A stretch of 64,000 bases of DNA from Taurinivorans muris (GTDB taxonomy: Bacteria; Desulfobacterota; Desulfovibrionia; Desulfovibrionales; Desulfovibrionaceae). Position 1 is the stretch's first letter; every line of letters starts with the position of its first letter. This document shows, one piece after another, positions 8,188-17,199 of this stretch. The translations under genes were made by a program, and so were the position numbers. Location: contig NZ_CP065938.1 in NCBI RefSeq assembly GCF_025232395.1, positions 1,364,001-1,428,000 of the forward strand. Direction: 5' to 3'. The notes under the pieces are model-generated. The model had not been told where the DNA came from. It made no database searches and saw only the letters and a list, made by a program, of their open reading frames with translations.

Positions 8188-9528
8188 CTAATGCATCCTG
8201 CCGCCCCCGGCAAACTGGTTGGCGATAAAAGTCGCATAAGCGTCCGTCATGCCGGTAATGAAATCAATGACAATCAAATATGCCTGATAGGCTGTATACT
8301 TTTTCTTTAAAATATGATTGCCCATGAGGCTGATAGCCCTTGTTTCACGATAGGACAAATCCTTGCCGCCGACAAAATTGTGCACGGCGGGAACAAGCAC
8401 GTCCAGCAGCTGCTTGTACACGCTGTATGAGCCGATTTCCAAACTTGTTTTTTGCGGATGCTTTAAAATAATCTCATTGAAACATGTTTTTGCGTTTTTC
8501 ATGTATTCCCGCACAGGTTCGCTGGCGTAATCCATATACGGATTAAGAAATTCACCCTGCATGAGAGCCGCATACCGTTCTTTGCCAACTCTGAAAATGT
8601 CCTCCACCAAAACTTTGATGACAAGAGAACGCAAATAACTCATTCTCGCCCTGTCCGAATGCATGGACCGAAGCCTTTCCTTGTCGATATTCAGCAAGTC
8701 CCAGACAGGAGTAAGCACTTCGCATATTTCCTCATAACGCAAAATGCCGAGTTCCCGGGCATCTTCCATATCGATGATACGGTAACAAATGTCGTCGGCG
8801 GCTTCCATGAGATATGATAACGGATGACGCAGGAAAACATGTCCTTCTTTCAACAAGCCAAGTTCCGTGAAAATCTCCGCGAACAAATCCGCTTCGCTTT
8901 GATAATAATTGAATTTTTTAGACTTTTTTTCCTTTGCTTCATAAGAAGAACAAGGATATTTCACAACGCTTGCGACAGTGGGATAACTTAAACGGAACCC
9001 GCCTTGCTCCCGTTCGTTCTCCACAGCGTTGATAACACGGAACCCCTGCGCATTGCCGTCAAAACACTGAAAATCCAAAAGCTCGCCATGCGTCAAGCAG
9101 CTCACATATTTTTCGTTTTGCACAGCGCAAAACCAGTCTTGAACGGCATATTCCCCGGCGTGCCCGAAAGGCGGATTGCCGATATCATGGGCAAGACAGG
9201 CGGACTGCACAATTTCGCCTATATGGTAAGGCTCCGTAAAACACGGCAAATCGCCCCGTTCCGCTAAAAAATATCCGTACTGCGTGCCAAGCCCGCGCCC
9301 AACGGAAGCAACCTCCAAGGAATGGGCGAGCCGCGTATGCACATGGTCGTTCGTCGTCAAAGGGTGGACCTGCGTTTTTCCCGCCAAACGCCGAAAAGAA
9401 TCGGAAAAAATAATTCTGTCGTGGTCAACGATGAAAGGACTTCTCGCCTTATTTATTTCTTGGACGCAATTCTTGCCGTATCGTTTCGGCGATAATAATT
9501 TTTCCCATATATTTTGATATGTTCTCAT
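8188..9528 (-). CDS. dgt: Deoxyguanosinetriphosphate triphosphohydrolase-like protein
   Basis: HD-domain hydrolase that cleaves dGTP (or other dNTPs) to the nucleoside and triphosphate. The metal-binding pattern is clear: HTRLAHSLEVASVGR, then AHDIGNPPFGHAGE (the HD pair), then a Asp-containing helix MEAADDICYRIIDMED. The ATG at 9528 (MRTYQN) is preferred because AAGGAA lies just upstream; an ATG 21 bases earlier would add seven residues without a ribosome site. 446 residues, within family range. It stands alone, divergent from osmC. Confidence 0.93.
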   Translation of the reverse strand: MRTYQNIWEKLLSPKRYGKNCVQEINKARSPFIVDHDRIIFSDSFRRLAGKTQVHPLTTNDHVHTRLAHSLEVASVGRGLGTQYGYFLAERGDLPCFTEPYHIGEIVQSACLAHDIGNPPFGHAGEYAVQDWFCAVQNEKYVSCLTHGELLDFQCFDGNAQGFRVINAVENEREQGGFRLSYPTVASVVKYPCSSYEAKEKKSKKFNYYQSEADLFAEIFTELGLLKEGHVFLRHPLSYLMEAADDICYRIIDMEDARELGILRYEEICEVLTPVWDLLNIDKERLRSMHSDRARMSYLRSLVIKVLVEDIFRVGKERYAALMQGEFLNPYMDYASEPVREYMKNAKTCFNEIILKHPQKTSLEIGSYSVYKQLLDVLVPAVHNFVGGKDLSYRETRAISLMGNHILKKKYTAYQAYLIVIDFITGMTDAYATFIANQFAGGGRMH

Positions 9529-9630
9529 AAAATTCCTTTGTTCCTGCATGCAATAGCGCTTGCATTCTCCTGTCTTTCACCGTAAAAATATCTTAACTTT
9601 CAACTATATGCAACGATAAAGGAGAACCCT

Positions 9631-10035
9631 ATGCCAACAGTCATTTCTCTTTACAAAGGCGGATTGCGCTGCGCGAGCACCCATTTGCAAAGCAATGCGG
9701 AACTTGTCACGGACGCTCCGACGGATAACCAGGGAAAAGGGTCAAGCTTTTCACCTACCGATTTGGTTGCCACGGCTCTCGGCACATGCATCATGACCAT
9801 TATGGGCGCATATGCAAACAAAAACAACCTCGATTTTGAAGGTATGAAAATGGAAATCACCAAAACCATGCAAAGCGAGCCGCGCCGCATTAAAAAAATC
9901 GACATTCTCATCACCATGCCTGAAATCGAATTATCCGCCCTTCAAAAAGCTGATTTGGAAACCATCACCCGTTCCTGTCCCGTTTGCCTCAGCTTAAATC
10001 CCGAAATAGAAAAAAATATTTCTTTTGTTTGGTAA
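9631..10035 (+). CDS. OsmC family protein
   Basis: 134-residue cytoplasmic OsmC/Ohr-fold protein, likely a thiol-based hydroperoxide reductase or related thiol-handling protein. The conserved features are FSPTDLVATALGTC with the first Cys and ITRSCPVCLSLNP with the second. AAGGAG lies 6 bases before the ATG. About 70 bases separate it from yedE-tusA, all on the plus strand, so a link to reactive sulfur or selenium handling is possible. The exact substrate cannot be read from sequence. Confidence 0.85.
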   Translation: MPTVISLYKGGLRCASTHLQSNAELVTDAPTDNQGKGSSFSPTDLVATALGTCIMTIMGAYANKNNLDFEGMKMEITKTMQSEPRRIKKIDILITMPEIELSALQKADLETITRSCPVCLSLNPEIEKNISFVW

Positions 10036-10108
10036 ATTTTACCGACGACATCAGGTAAATTTGCCTCAAAAGATACATAAATTGTACAAGATAAGGAGGT
10101 TAAAATTA

Positions 10109-11191
10109 ATGTACAATTTTTTTAGTTCCTCAAAAGGAATTATTCTTACAGGCTTATTTATCGGAATTGGCGCTTTTTTGCTCCAATTTTTAGGCAATCC
10201 GGCAAACATGGGCATTTGCGTTGTTTGCTTCACCCGTGACACCACCGGCGGAATCGGTTTGCACAGAGCGGAAATCGTGCAGTATATCCGTCCGGAAATC
10301 ATTGGCTTTGTTCTCGGTTCTTTTGCAGCCGCTCTCGCCGCAAAAGAATTTCAACCCCAAAGCGGTTCTTCTCCGGTCATCCGCTTTGTGCTTGGAATAA
10401 TCACAGGAACAAGCGCCTTGGTTTTTCTTGGCTGTCCTTGGCGCATGGTCCTGCGTATCGCAGGCGGTGATTTAAACGCGGTGGTCGGATTATTCGGCTT
10501 CGCTTTTGGAATTTTTATCGGCACACGCTTTTTCAAACACGGTTATACCTTGGGAAAAAGCATGCCTATTTCCAAAAAAGCGGGCTATGTCTTCCCCCTG
10601 CTTATGCTCGGTTTGCTCCTTTTATTAATCTTCAGCCCCGAGAAAGACGGTTCCGTTTACAACGGACTGATTTACTACTCCCAAAAAGGTCCGGGTTCAA
10701 TGCACGCACCGCTCTTGATTTCTCTCGGTATTGCTTTTATTGTGGGCATTATCGCCCAAAGAAGCCGTTTTTGCACAATGGGAGCGTTCAGGGATATTTT
10801 CCTTTTTAAGGAAACACACCTTTTTTCCGGTCTTTTCGCTCTTTTCCTCGCAGTTTTCATTTTGAACATCATTGCGGGAAAATTCAGCCTTGGCTTTGAA
10901 AACCAACCCATTGCGCATACCGACCATGTTTGGAACTTCCTCAGCATGCTTACTGTCGGTTTTGCCGCCGCGCTCGCAGGCGGCTGCCCCGGTCGCCAAT
11001 TCTTCTCCAGCGGAGAAGGAAACAACGACTCCGCAACCTATATCATAGGTTTGTTCGTCGGCACCGCTTTCGCCCATAATTTCGGCATAGCCAGTTCCGC
11101 GGCGCAAATCGGACCGCACAGCATTTTCGCCGTTCTTTTCGGACTGTTTATTTGCTTTGCGATAGCATTTACCCACATTAAGAAGAATTAG
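10109..11191 (+). CDS. yedE: YedE-type sulfur/selenium membrane transporter
   Basis: 360-residue polytopic inner-membrane protein of the YeeE/YedE (TsuA-like) superfamily with about ten hydrophobic segments. The start at 10109 is set by AAGGAGGT 9 bases upstream; an in-frame extension to 10025 is not needed. Conserved small-residue and Cys motifs recur in both halves: NPANMGICVVCFTRDT, FLGCPWRMVLRIAGGD, QRSRFCTMGAFRD and AGGCPGRQFFSSGEGN. This full pattern matches the subfamily annotated as the selenium-linked YedE, which sits with YedF/TusA proteins. Family members move thiosulfate or other sulfur species, and selenium transport is proposed by genome context. A TusA gene follows 9 bases downstream, supporting transport coupled to a sulfur carrier. 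Confidence 0.88.
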   Translation: MYNFFSSSKGIILTGLFIGIGAFLLQFLGNPANMGICVVCFTRDTTGGIGLHRAEIVQYIRPEIIGFVLGSFAAALAAKEFQPQSGSSPVIRFVLGIITGTSALVFLGCPWRMVLRIAGGDLNAVVGLFGFAFGIFIGTRFFKHGYTLGKSMPISKKAGYVFPLLMLGLLLLLIFSPEKDGSVYNGLIYYSQKGPGSMHAPLLISLGIAFIVGIIAQRSRFCTMGAFRDIFLFKETHLFSGLFALFLAVFILNIIAGKFSLGFENQPIAHTDHVWNFLSMLTVGFAAALAGGCPGRQFFSSGEGNNDSATYIIGLFVGTAFAHNFGIASSAAQIGPHSIFAVLFGLFICFAIAFTHIKKN

Positions 11192-11200
11192 GAAGACCCT

Positions 11201-11434
11201 ATGGAAAAAACAAGAGAAAACACCATTGACACATGCGGGCTTTCCTGTCCGCAGCCTGCCTTGGAAGTGCTTAATTTCATCCAACAAAACGGTGCCGATA
11301 CATTCAGCGTCCTTACGGACAGCGTCACAAGCCGTGAAAATATTATCCGCACCGCTCAAAAACATCATTACAGGTTAGAAAATGAAGAAAAAGAACTTAT
11401 GATTACGGTTTTGCATTTTAGTAGAAATGCCTAA
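11201..11434 (+). CDS. TusA/SirA-family sulfur carrier (YedF-like)
   Basis: 77-residue TusA-fold protein. The CPxP signature is intact (DTCGLSCPQPALEVL), with the active Cys that carries persulfide sulfur or selenium. It matches the N-terminal half of YedF, but the C-terminal DsrE-like half found in selenium YedF is absent. It follows yedE by 9 bases and is its likely cytoplasmic acceptor. A large terminator hairpin follows. Confidence 0.88.
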   Translation: MEKTRENTIDTCGLSCPQPALEVLNFIQQNGADTFSVLTDSVTSRENIIRTAQKHHYRLENEEKELMITVLHFSRNA

Positions 11435-11453
11435 TCCCCCCTTAACGCTCTTG

Positions 11454-11514
11454 GCTTGCTTATAAAAACAAAATAAGGCATACTTCTGTCAGTTTTTATA
11501 AGCGAGCTTTTTTT
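11454..11514 (+). terminator. Strong rho-independent terminator, flush with next start codon
   Basis: The arms GCTTGCTTATAAAAAC (11454-11469) and GTTTTTATAAGCGAGC (11492-11507) pair over 16 bases with one G-U, with a 22-base loop, followed by seven T. The T-run ends directly at the ATG of the glycosyltransferase (11515). It should end the osmC/yedE-tusA transcript, but any read-through RNA would hide the ribosome site of the next gene. Confidence 0.88.
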
Positions 11515-12525
11515 ATGAAAATTCCTTTGCATACCAATACCGCCGTTGTTTTCCGCCTGAGCGCCATGGGCGATGTCGCCCTCATGTCCGGAGTTTTATC
11601 CTATTGGAACTCCCTCTACCGCACGAAATTCATTGTCATCACCCGTGAGGAATTCGCCCCTTTGTTTGAGAACCACCCTGCCATCGCAGGCATCGAAGCC
11701 CTTTCAAAAGAAAGTTTGGAATACAAAACATATTCCCAAACCTGCAAAAAACTTGCTGAAAAATACGCAGATTTTCCTTTATTCGACCTGCACGCCTCAA
11801 CCCGCTCCCGCCTGCTTGCCCACCAGTGGAAAACAAGCGTTTACCGCTACAATAAAATGCCCGTATTGCGCCGTCTTTTTCTTTGGTCTAAAGGCAAAAT
11901 CGGCAAAAATGCCCTGCTTGAGAAAGATGTCCGCCAACGCTATGCAAGCCTCTTATGCGAAGACCCCGTTGCGCCCCGTTTGCTCAAACCCAAAATTTAC
12001 CTTGATGAAGACGAACGAACGGATGCCCGAAATCTGCTTGCTGAACTTTTTCCGAACAATACGAAAAAAATTGTCGCCATCCACCCTTTCGCCACCCATA
12101 AAGCCAAAACCCTCCCCCTTGGCCACTGGCAAAAAATCAGCGCCGTTCTTAGCGGTGAATATCAAATCCTCTTTGTGGGCAAAGGCGATTTACCCGAAAA
12201 CATGTACGGAAAAAATCTTATCAACAAAACAAATTTGCGTGAACTTTGCGCGGTTCTCAGCCGATGTTCCCTGCTCATTACGGGCGATTCGGGTCCTATG
12301 CATCTGGCAGATGCCGTCGATACGCCTCTGCTCGCCCTTTTCGGGCCGACAACAAAGGAATGGGGATTTTTTCCCGTGGGTGAAAATGCGCATATCCTGC
12401 AAAAAGAAATGCCCTGCCGTCCCTGCTCCCTGCACGGCAAGCAAAAATGCAGACAAAAAGAATCCTGTTTGGAAAAAATCAGCACAGAAGAAATTATCGC
12501 CCATGCAAAAAAAATTCTCAGCTGA
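11515..12525 (+). CDS. Glycosyltransferase family 9 (heptosyltransferase-like)
   Basis: 336-residue GT9 enzyme, probably adding heptose or a similar sugar to lipopolysaccharide core on the cytoplasmic face of the inner membrane. The N-terminal VVFRLSAMGDVALMSGVL and the C-terminal nucleotide-sugar site LLITGDSGPMHLADAVDTPLLALFGPT are the family hallmarks. A Cys-rich tail (MPCRPCSLHGKQKCRQKESCL) resembles the metal-site-like Cys cluster seen at this place in WaaF-type enzymes. The start codon directly follows a terminator T-run and has only a weak GAG upstream, which is odd; no better start exists before the RLSAMGD motif. Confidence 0.88.
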   Translation: MKIPLHTNTAVVFRLSAMGDVALMSGVLSYWNSLYRTKFIVITREEFAPLFENHPAIAGIEALSKESLEYKTYSQTCKKLAEKYADFPLFDLHASTRSRLLAHQWKTSVYRYNKMPVLRRLFLWSKGKIGKNALLEKDVRQRYASLLCEDPVAPRLLKPKIYLDEDERTDARNLLAELFPNNTKKIVAIHPFATHKAKTLPLGHWQKISAVLSGEYQILFVGKGDLPENMYGKNLINKTNLRELCAVLSRCSLLITGDSGPMHLADAVDTPLLALFGPTTKEWGFFPVGENAHILQKEMPCRPCSLHGKQKCRQKESCLEKISTEEIIAHAKKILS

Positions 12526-12618
12526 ACTCATTTGCGCAGCCGATATTTTTCTTTGTGTTTTCATTGCAAAAAGCAAAAAAATCATATACTGTCATTCCAT
12601 TGTTCCAAAGGATATACA

Positions 12619-13554
12619 ATGAAAAAAATTTTTAACATATATTCTCTTTTTATTGCGGCATGCTTGATACTTTCCGTATGCGTGCACCCGCTTGCTTATG
12701 CAGTCACGTTCGACATACCCCAAAAAGTAAGCCAAGGCAGGGGTTTTCTTATAACAATACAAGATAATTCCGCATTTTCAGGGAAAATTCTCTGGCAAAA
12801 AAAAGAAATTCCTTTTCGGGCTGAAAAAAACGCCGAAAGTTTTGCAGTCCGGATCTTATTGGGCATGCCCATTGACGCGGCGGCTCCCCAAACCTTGACG
12901 CTTTTTATCAATGATGAGCAATTCACTCAAAAAATCACGCCCCTTGCGGTGAATTGGGTTACCCACAAGCTCACCGTCGCCCCGAAATATGTCGAACCTC
13001 CTAAGGAAGTTCTTGATAAAATACAAAAAGACCGCGCCGCCACAAAAAAAATTCTTGCAACCGTGAGCAATGTGCAAAACTGGAAACTTCCTTTCACCCG
13101 TCCCGTCAAAGGCACTATCAGCGGTTCTTTTGCCGCAAGACGGATTTTTAACAATGTTCCGCGTTCCCCCCATTTAGGCACGGACATGCGGGGAGCCGTC
13201 GGCACGCCGATTTTGGCTATGGCTGACGGCACAGTCCTTTTTGCGGAAGAACAGTATTATTCCGGTAATGCCGTTTGGATAGACCACGGACAAGGGGTGC
13301 TTTCCATGTACGGGCATTTATCGAAATTTTCCGTAAAAAAAGGGGATATGGTCAAACAAGGACAAAAAATCGGAGAAGTGGGGGCAACAGGCAGGGTTAC
13401 CGGTCCGCATTTGCATTTAAGCCTTTATATTCAAGGTGTTGCTGTTGACGCCGTTCCTTTTTTCCGCACCAATCCTTTGGAAATAATCGGCGGACCGACC
13501 AAGGAAGAACCGCGGCCGCAGCCTAAAAAAAATAAGACAAAACAGGCAAAATAG
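12619..13554 (+). CDS. M23 family metallopeptidase (LytM-type endopeptidase)
   Basis: 311-residue exported peptidase predicted to cut peptidoglycan cross-bridges in the periplasm. The start at 12619 (MKKIFNIYS) gives a proper signal peptide ending near AYA and has AAAGGA upstream. An N-terminal beta-rich domain (about residues 35-130) precedes the M23 domain. The zinc and catalytic residues are HLGTDMRG (about 184) and GPHLHLS (about 262), with ADGTVLFAEE and YGHLS between. The C-terminus is Lys-rich. It is followed 8 bases later by xseB. Confidence 0.92.
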   Translation: MKKIFNIYSLFIAACLILSVCVHPLAYAVTFDIPQKVSQGRGFLITIQDNSAFSGKILWQKKEIPFRAEKNAESFAVRILLGMPIDAAAPQTLTLFINDEQFTQKITPLAVNWVTHKLTVAPKYVEPPKEVLDKIQKDRAATKKILATVSNVQNWKLPFTRPVKGTISGSFAARRIFNNVPRSPHLGTDMRGAVGTPILAMADGTVLFAEEQYYSGNAVWIDHGQGVLSMYGHLSKFSVKKGDMVKQGQKIGEVGATGRVTGPHLHLSLYIQGVAVDAVPFFRTNPLEIIGGPTKEEPRPQPKKNKTKQAK

Positions 13555-13562
13555 AGGCAAGC

Positions 13563-13811
13563 ATGGCAAAAGAACTTTCCTTTGAAGACAAAATGAATAA
13601 ATTGCAGGAAATTGTCGATCTTCTTGAACAAGGTAAAATCACACTTGCGGAAAGCGTCAAACTCTATAAAGAGGGGCTTGAGCTCACGCAAAAATGCAAG
13701 GAAGAACTTGAAAAAGCGAAGCATGAAGTGAAAATTTTACAAAATGACACGCTTGAAGATTTTGAATCCAATATCGACCATTCCTATTCCGCCGATGAAA
13801 ACATCCTTTAA
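13563..13811 (+). CDS. xseB: Exodeoxyribonuclease VII small subunit
   Basis: 82-residue helical subunit that binds XseA to form the single-strand nuclease ExoVII. The family pattern is clear: LSFEDKMNKLQEIVDLLEQGKITLAESVKLYKEG (two helices and a turn). xseA is not in the window. The xseB-ispA-dxs order is a widespread proteobacterial arrangement. Confidence 0.95.
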   Translation: MAKELSFEDKMNKLQEIVDLLEQGKITLAESVKLYKEGLELTQKCKEELEKAKHEVKILQNDTLEDFESNIDHSYSADENIL

Positions 13812-13822
13812 ACGAGAACATT

Positions 13823-14854
13823 ATGCGAACCCTACAAAGCCTTTTTCTTGAAAATTTTGCCATTCCAAAGGAATATGACATACTCTTCGAACAGGTTTAC
13901 CAAAAAAATCAACTTGATAAAAAAGAAGAACTCGACACGCTCCATAAAAAAATTATGAAGCAGCGCCTGCAGGCTGTGGAAAAACAGCTTGAAACCATGC
14001 TTTTGGATACGGAAATTCCGCCCCGGCTGTCCGAAGCCATGCGGTACAGTTTGCTGGCGGGGGGCAAACGCCTGCGCCCGATTTTGTGTCTTTCCATGGC
14101 GAAGCTTTGCGCCCATGCCTGCGATAAGGAAAACGCGTGGCTTTCGGCTGTTCCCTTCGCCGTTTCCCTTGAAATGATCCATACCTATTCCCTTATCCAT
14201 GATGATTTGCCTGCCATGGACAACGACGATCTAAGGCGCGGAAAACCGACCTGCCATAAAGCTTTTGACGAAGCCACCGCCATTTTGGCAGGGGACGGAT
14301 TGCTTACCGACGCGTTTTACCATATGGCGGACTGCGATCTGCCCGCCCGAAACATACTCGAAAGTTTGCAAATCATAGCCAAAGCCGTGGGTTCCCAAGG
14401 CATGGTAGGCGGACAAATGCTTGATATGGAAGCCGAACAGCGCAAACTGAACCTTAAAGAATTATGCGTATTGAACGCAAAAAAAACAGGGGCATTAATT
14501 CAATGCGCCTGCCTTTCCGGGGCAAACCTCATGGGAATTTGCCCGTCTGCGCAAAACCATATAGGACAATACGGAACAGCGATAGGCATAGCCTTTCAAA
14601 TTATTGATGACGTCCTTGACATTATCGGTGATTCCGCCCTGCTTGGAAAAAATACGGGCAGTGACGAAGCCAATCAAAAATCAACATGGCCATCACTCAT
14701 GGGCATAGAAAAAAGCAAGAAAAAAGCCGTTGAATACTGCGAACAGGCGGTGCGTGCGCTTTCCGGGCTTGCCGAAAACGAAACGAAAATCAACAAAAGC
14801 GAACAACACTTTTTACAAAAAACAGCCAAAGACATGGCATACCGAGTTTACTAA
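13823..14854 (+). CDS. ispA: Polyprenyl synthetase (farnesyl/geranyl diphosphate synthase)
   Basis: Head-to-tail prenyltransferase that extends DMAPP/GPP with IPP, making C15 (or C20) diphosphate for quinones and undecaprenyl phosphate. The two Asp-rich sites are present: IHDDLPAMDNDDLRRGKPTCHK and IIDDVLDIIGD. Residues before the first Asp site (EMIHTYSLI) suggest a short-chain FPP-type enzyme, but the product length is inference. The open frame starts at 13823, giving a 44-residue N-terminal extension before MKQRLQAVEKQLE, where most homologues begin; neither start has a strong ribosome site. The stop TAA overlaps the dxs ATG by one base. Confidence 0.92.
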   Translation: MRTLQSLFLENFAIPKEYDILFEQVYQKNQLDKKEELDTLHKKIMKQRLQAVEKQLETMLLDTEIPPRLSEAMRYSLLAGGKRLRPILCLSMAKLCAHACDKENAWLSAVPFAVSLEMIHTYSLIHDDLPAMDNDDLRRGKPTCHKAFDEATAILAGDGLLTDAFYHMADCDLPARNILESLQIIAKAVGSQGMVGGQMLDMEAEQRKLNLKELCVLNAKKTGALIQCACLSGANLMGICPSAQNHIGQYGTAIGIAFQIIDDVLDIIGDSALLGKNTGSDEANQKSTWPSLMGIEKSKKKAVEYCEQAVRALSGLAENETKINKSEQHFLQKTAKDMAYRVY

Positions 14855-16773
14855 TGACAGATTTCAATATTCCCGCTTCCCTTCTTGATGAAAATTTGCC
14901 TCACAGTATCAGGCAGATGGACCTTGCGGAAAAAGAACGGCTTGCGCGTGATATCCGCCAAACCATTATTCAGGTTGTCGCAAAAAACGGCGGACATTTG
15001 GCACCCTCCCTCGGAGTTGTGGAACTGACGCTTGCGCTTCTTTCCGTTTTCAATCCTTCCCGCGACCACATCATCTGGGACGTCGGGCATCAATGCTATC
15101 CATGGAAACTGCTCACAAAAAGAGCGAAAGATTTTAAAACCCTACGGCAGTTCGGTGGCTTATCGGGTTTTCCTAAACGAAGCGAAAGCCCTGAATTTGA
15201 CCGTTTCGGCGGCGGGCATGCCTCAATCAGCATTTCCGCAGGTCTTGGAATGGCAATGGCAAGAGATTTGAACGACACGGATGAAAATATCGTTTCCGTC
15301 ATCGGAGACGGCGCTTTGACCGGCGGCATGGCGTTTGAAGCGCTGAACCAAGCCGGCGGACTGCATAAACGCATGATTGTCGTCTTAAATGACAATGAAA
15401 TGTCCATCTCCCGCAATGTCGGGGCATTATCCCAATTTTTAAGCCGCAATCTCGCCCATAAGCGGTTTTTGAATTTCAAAGACAGCACGGGCAATTTTTT
15501 GAAAAGCATTCCGAAAATAGGGGAAACTCTTTACAATATTGCGGATAAAGGCGAAAAAAGCTTAAAAACCCTTTTCACCCAAGGCATGATTTTTGAAGCG
15601 CTGGGCTTTAACTATATCGGGCCTATCGACGGCAATAACCTGGAAGAACTCATCCGCCACTTGGAAATAGCCAAAGAAGCGGAAAAACCCATATTGCTCC
15701 ATATCAGAACCAAGAAAGGTTTGGGCTATCCTCCTGCTGAAAACAATCCCTCCCGCTTCCACCGCGTTCCGGGGTTCGAACCTGAAACTGGGCTTGTGCC
15801 AACACCCAAAATCAACGCGGAACAAGGTCCGGGATTTACAAAAATTTTCGGAGCGAGCCTTTGCGAACTGGCAAGCGAAGATAAAAAAATCATCGCAGTA
15901 TGCGCAGCCATGCCTGACGGCACCGGACTCGGCGAGTTTCGTTCCCGTTTTCCCGAACGCTTCATTGACGCAGGGATTTGTGAAGAGCATGCCGTAACGT
16001 TCGCGGCAGGCATGGCGACCCGAGGTTTAAAACCCGTTGTCGCCATTTACTCGACTTTTTTGCAGCGCGCTTACGACCAAATCATTCATGATGTCTGCCT
16101 GCAAAATCTTCCCGTTGTTTTTTGCCTGGACAGGGCGGGACTTGTGGGAGAAGACGGAGCCAGCCACCATGGGGTTTTTGACTTGACCTACCTGCGTTCC
16201 ATTCCCAATATGACGGTACTTGCACCGAGAGATGAGGAAGATTTGCCCGACTGCCTTTATACAGCCCTGCAGCTCAATTCCCCTGTCGCCATCCGTTACC
16301 CGGCAATGCCGACGCATGCGAAAATCGCCAAGCATGAAGGATTTAAACTTTTGGAAACAGGCAAGGGCGATATGCTCATTGAAGCGGAACAAAAAGATGT
16401 TTGCGTTCTTGCCGTCGGTCATAGGGTGCACCCCTGCAAAACGGCTATCAAGGCTTTACCGAACAACAACATCAGTCTTTTTGACGCCCGTTGGATAAGC
16501 CCCGTGCCTGAAGAACAGTTGAAAAAGCTTGCGGCGGCTTACAAAGGGCTTGTTTTTGTCGAAGAAAACTGCCGTGCCGGCGGATTTTCCTCCGCTTGCC
16601 TTGAATTTCTTGCAGACAATGATTTGCTGGGTGCTTGCAAAATACTGCGTATCGGCTTGCCTGACAATACGTTTGCGGAACACGGACCGGTCGAAGAATT
16701 GCGCAAAGCCTATGGAATCGACACAGACAGCCTTGGCAAGCAATTCGTAAACTTTGCGGATACTATTAAATAA
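14854..16773 (+). CDS. dxs: 1-deoxy-D-xylulose-5-phosphate synthase
   Basis: 639-residue thiamine-diphosphate enzyme joining pyruvate and glyceraldehyde 3-phosphate, the first step of the MEP isoprenoid pathway. The ThDP site GDGALTGGMAFEALNQAG with NDNEMSIS is complete, and the transketolase-like FDRAGLVGEDGASHHGVFD (read here as LDRAGLVGEDGASHHG) and catalytic His residues (DVGHQCYPWKLL, GGGHASISISAGLG) are in place. The ATG overlaps the ispA stop (TAATG), implying coupled translation. A terminator follows about 60 bases downstream. Confidence 0.97.
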   Translation: MTDFNIPASLLDENLPHSIRQMDLAEKERLARDIRQTIIQVVAKNGGHLAPSLGVVELTLALLSVFNPSRDHIIWDVGHQCYPWKLLTKRAKDFKTLRQFGGLSGFPKRSESPEFDRFGGGHASISISAGLGMAMARDLNDTDENIVSVIGDGALTGGMAFEALNQAGGLHKRMIVVLNDNEMSISRNVGALSQFLSRNLAHKRFLNFKDSTGNFLKSIPKIGETLYNIADKGEKSLKTLFTQGMIFEALGFNYIGPIDGNNLEELIRHLEIAKEAEKPILLHIRTKKGLGYPPAENNPSRFHRVPGFEPETGLVPTPKINAEQGPGFTKIFGASLCELASEDKKIIAVCAAMPDGTGLGEFRSRFPERFIDAGICEEHAVTFAAGMATRGLKPVVAIYSTFLQRAYDQIIHDVCLQNLPVVFCLDRAGLVGEDGASHHGVFDLTYLRSIPNMTVLAPRDEEDLPDCLYTALQLNSPVAIRYPAMPTHAKIAKHEGFKLLETGKGDMLIEAEQKDVCVLAVGHRVHPCKTAIKALPNNNISLFDARWISPVPEEQLKKLAAAYKGLVFVEENCRAGGFSSACLEFLADNDLLGACKILRIGLPDNTFAEHGPVEELRKAYGIDTDSLGKQFVNFADTIK

Positions 16774-16830
16774 CTTTGCAATCCAATCGAGATATAAGAA
16801 ATTTTTTCTGTGTGCCTGCCAATAAATAAT

Positions 16831-16866
16831 AAAAACAGCATAGTTTTTCAGCCGTGCTGTTTTTTC
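16831..16866 (+). terminator. Rho-independent terminator after dxs
   Basis: AAAAACAGCA (16831-16840) pairs with TGCTGTTTTT (16855-16864) around a 14-base loop and runs into T. It lies about 60 bases after the dxs stop. Confidence 0.8.
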
Positions 16867-17199
16867 ATGTGGTCAGAATATTAAAATCACCTGTCCGCCA
16901 AGCAATTCTCCTTGTTCAAGAGCATTTCCGGATATTTTTTTATGTCGGTTCAGTATTGGTTATTATTTTTTGATGAGAATTATTTTTCCTTTTATGTGAA
17001 ACGTCATGGGCTTTGTCCGTAATGGTTTTCATATGATTTCAAAGCGGTTTCGTTTTGCTTTCATAATATTTTCTCATACAATTAAAACGTATGAAAAAAT
17101 ATACCGTTTCAACCAATCCATAAATCACTCTTGATTGCATTTACCGCTAAAAAACGGTTATCTGCCAGTTCATTTTATTAACTTTATGGTTTTTGTAAC
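16867..17199. other. AT-rich non-coding gap
   Basis: About 330 bases between the dxs terminator and the broken macrodomain gene. It is AT-rich with stops in all frames. I see no RNA gene, repeat or clear promoter in it. Confidence 0.6.
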
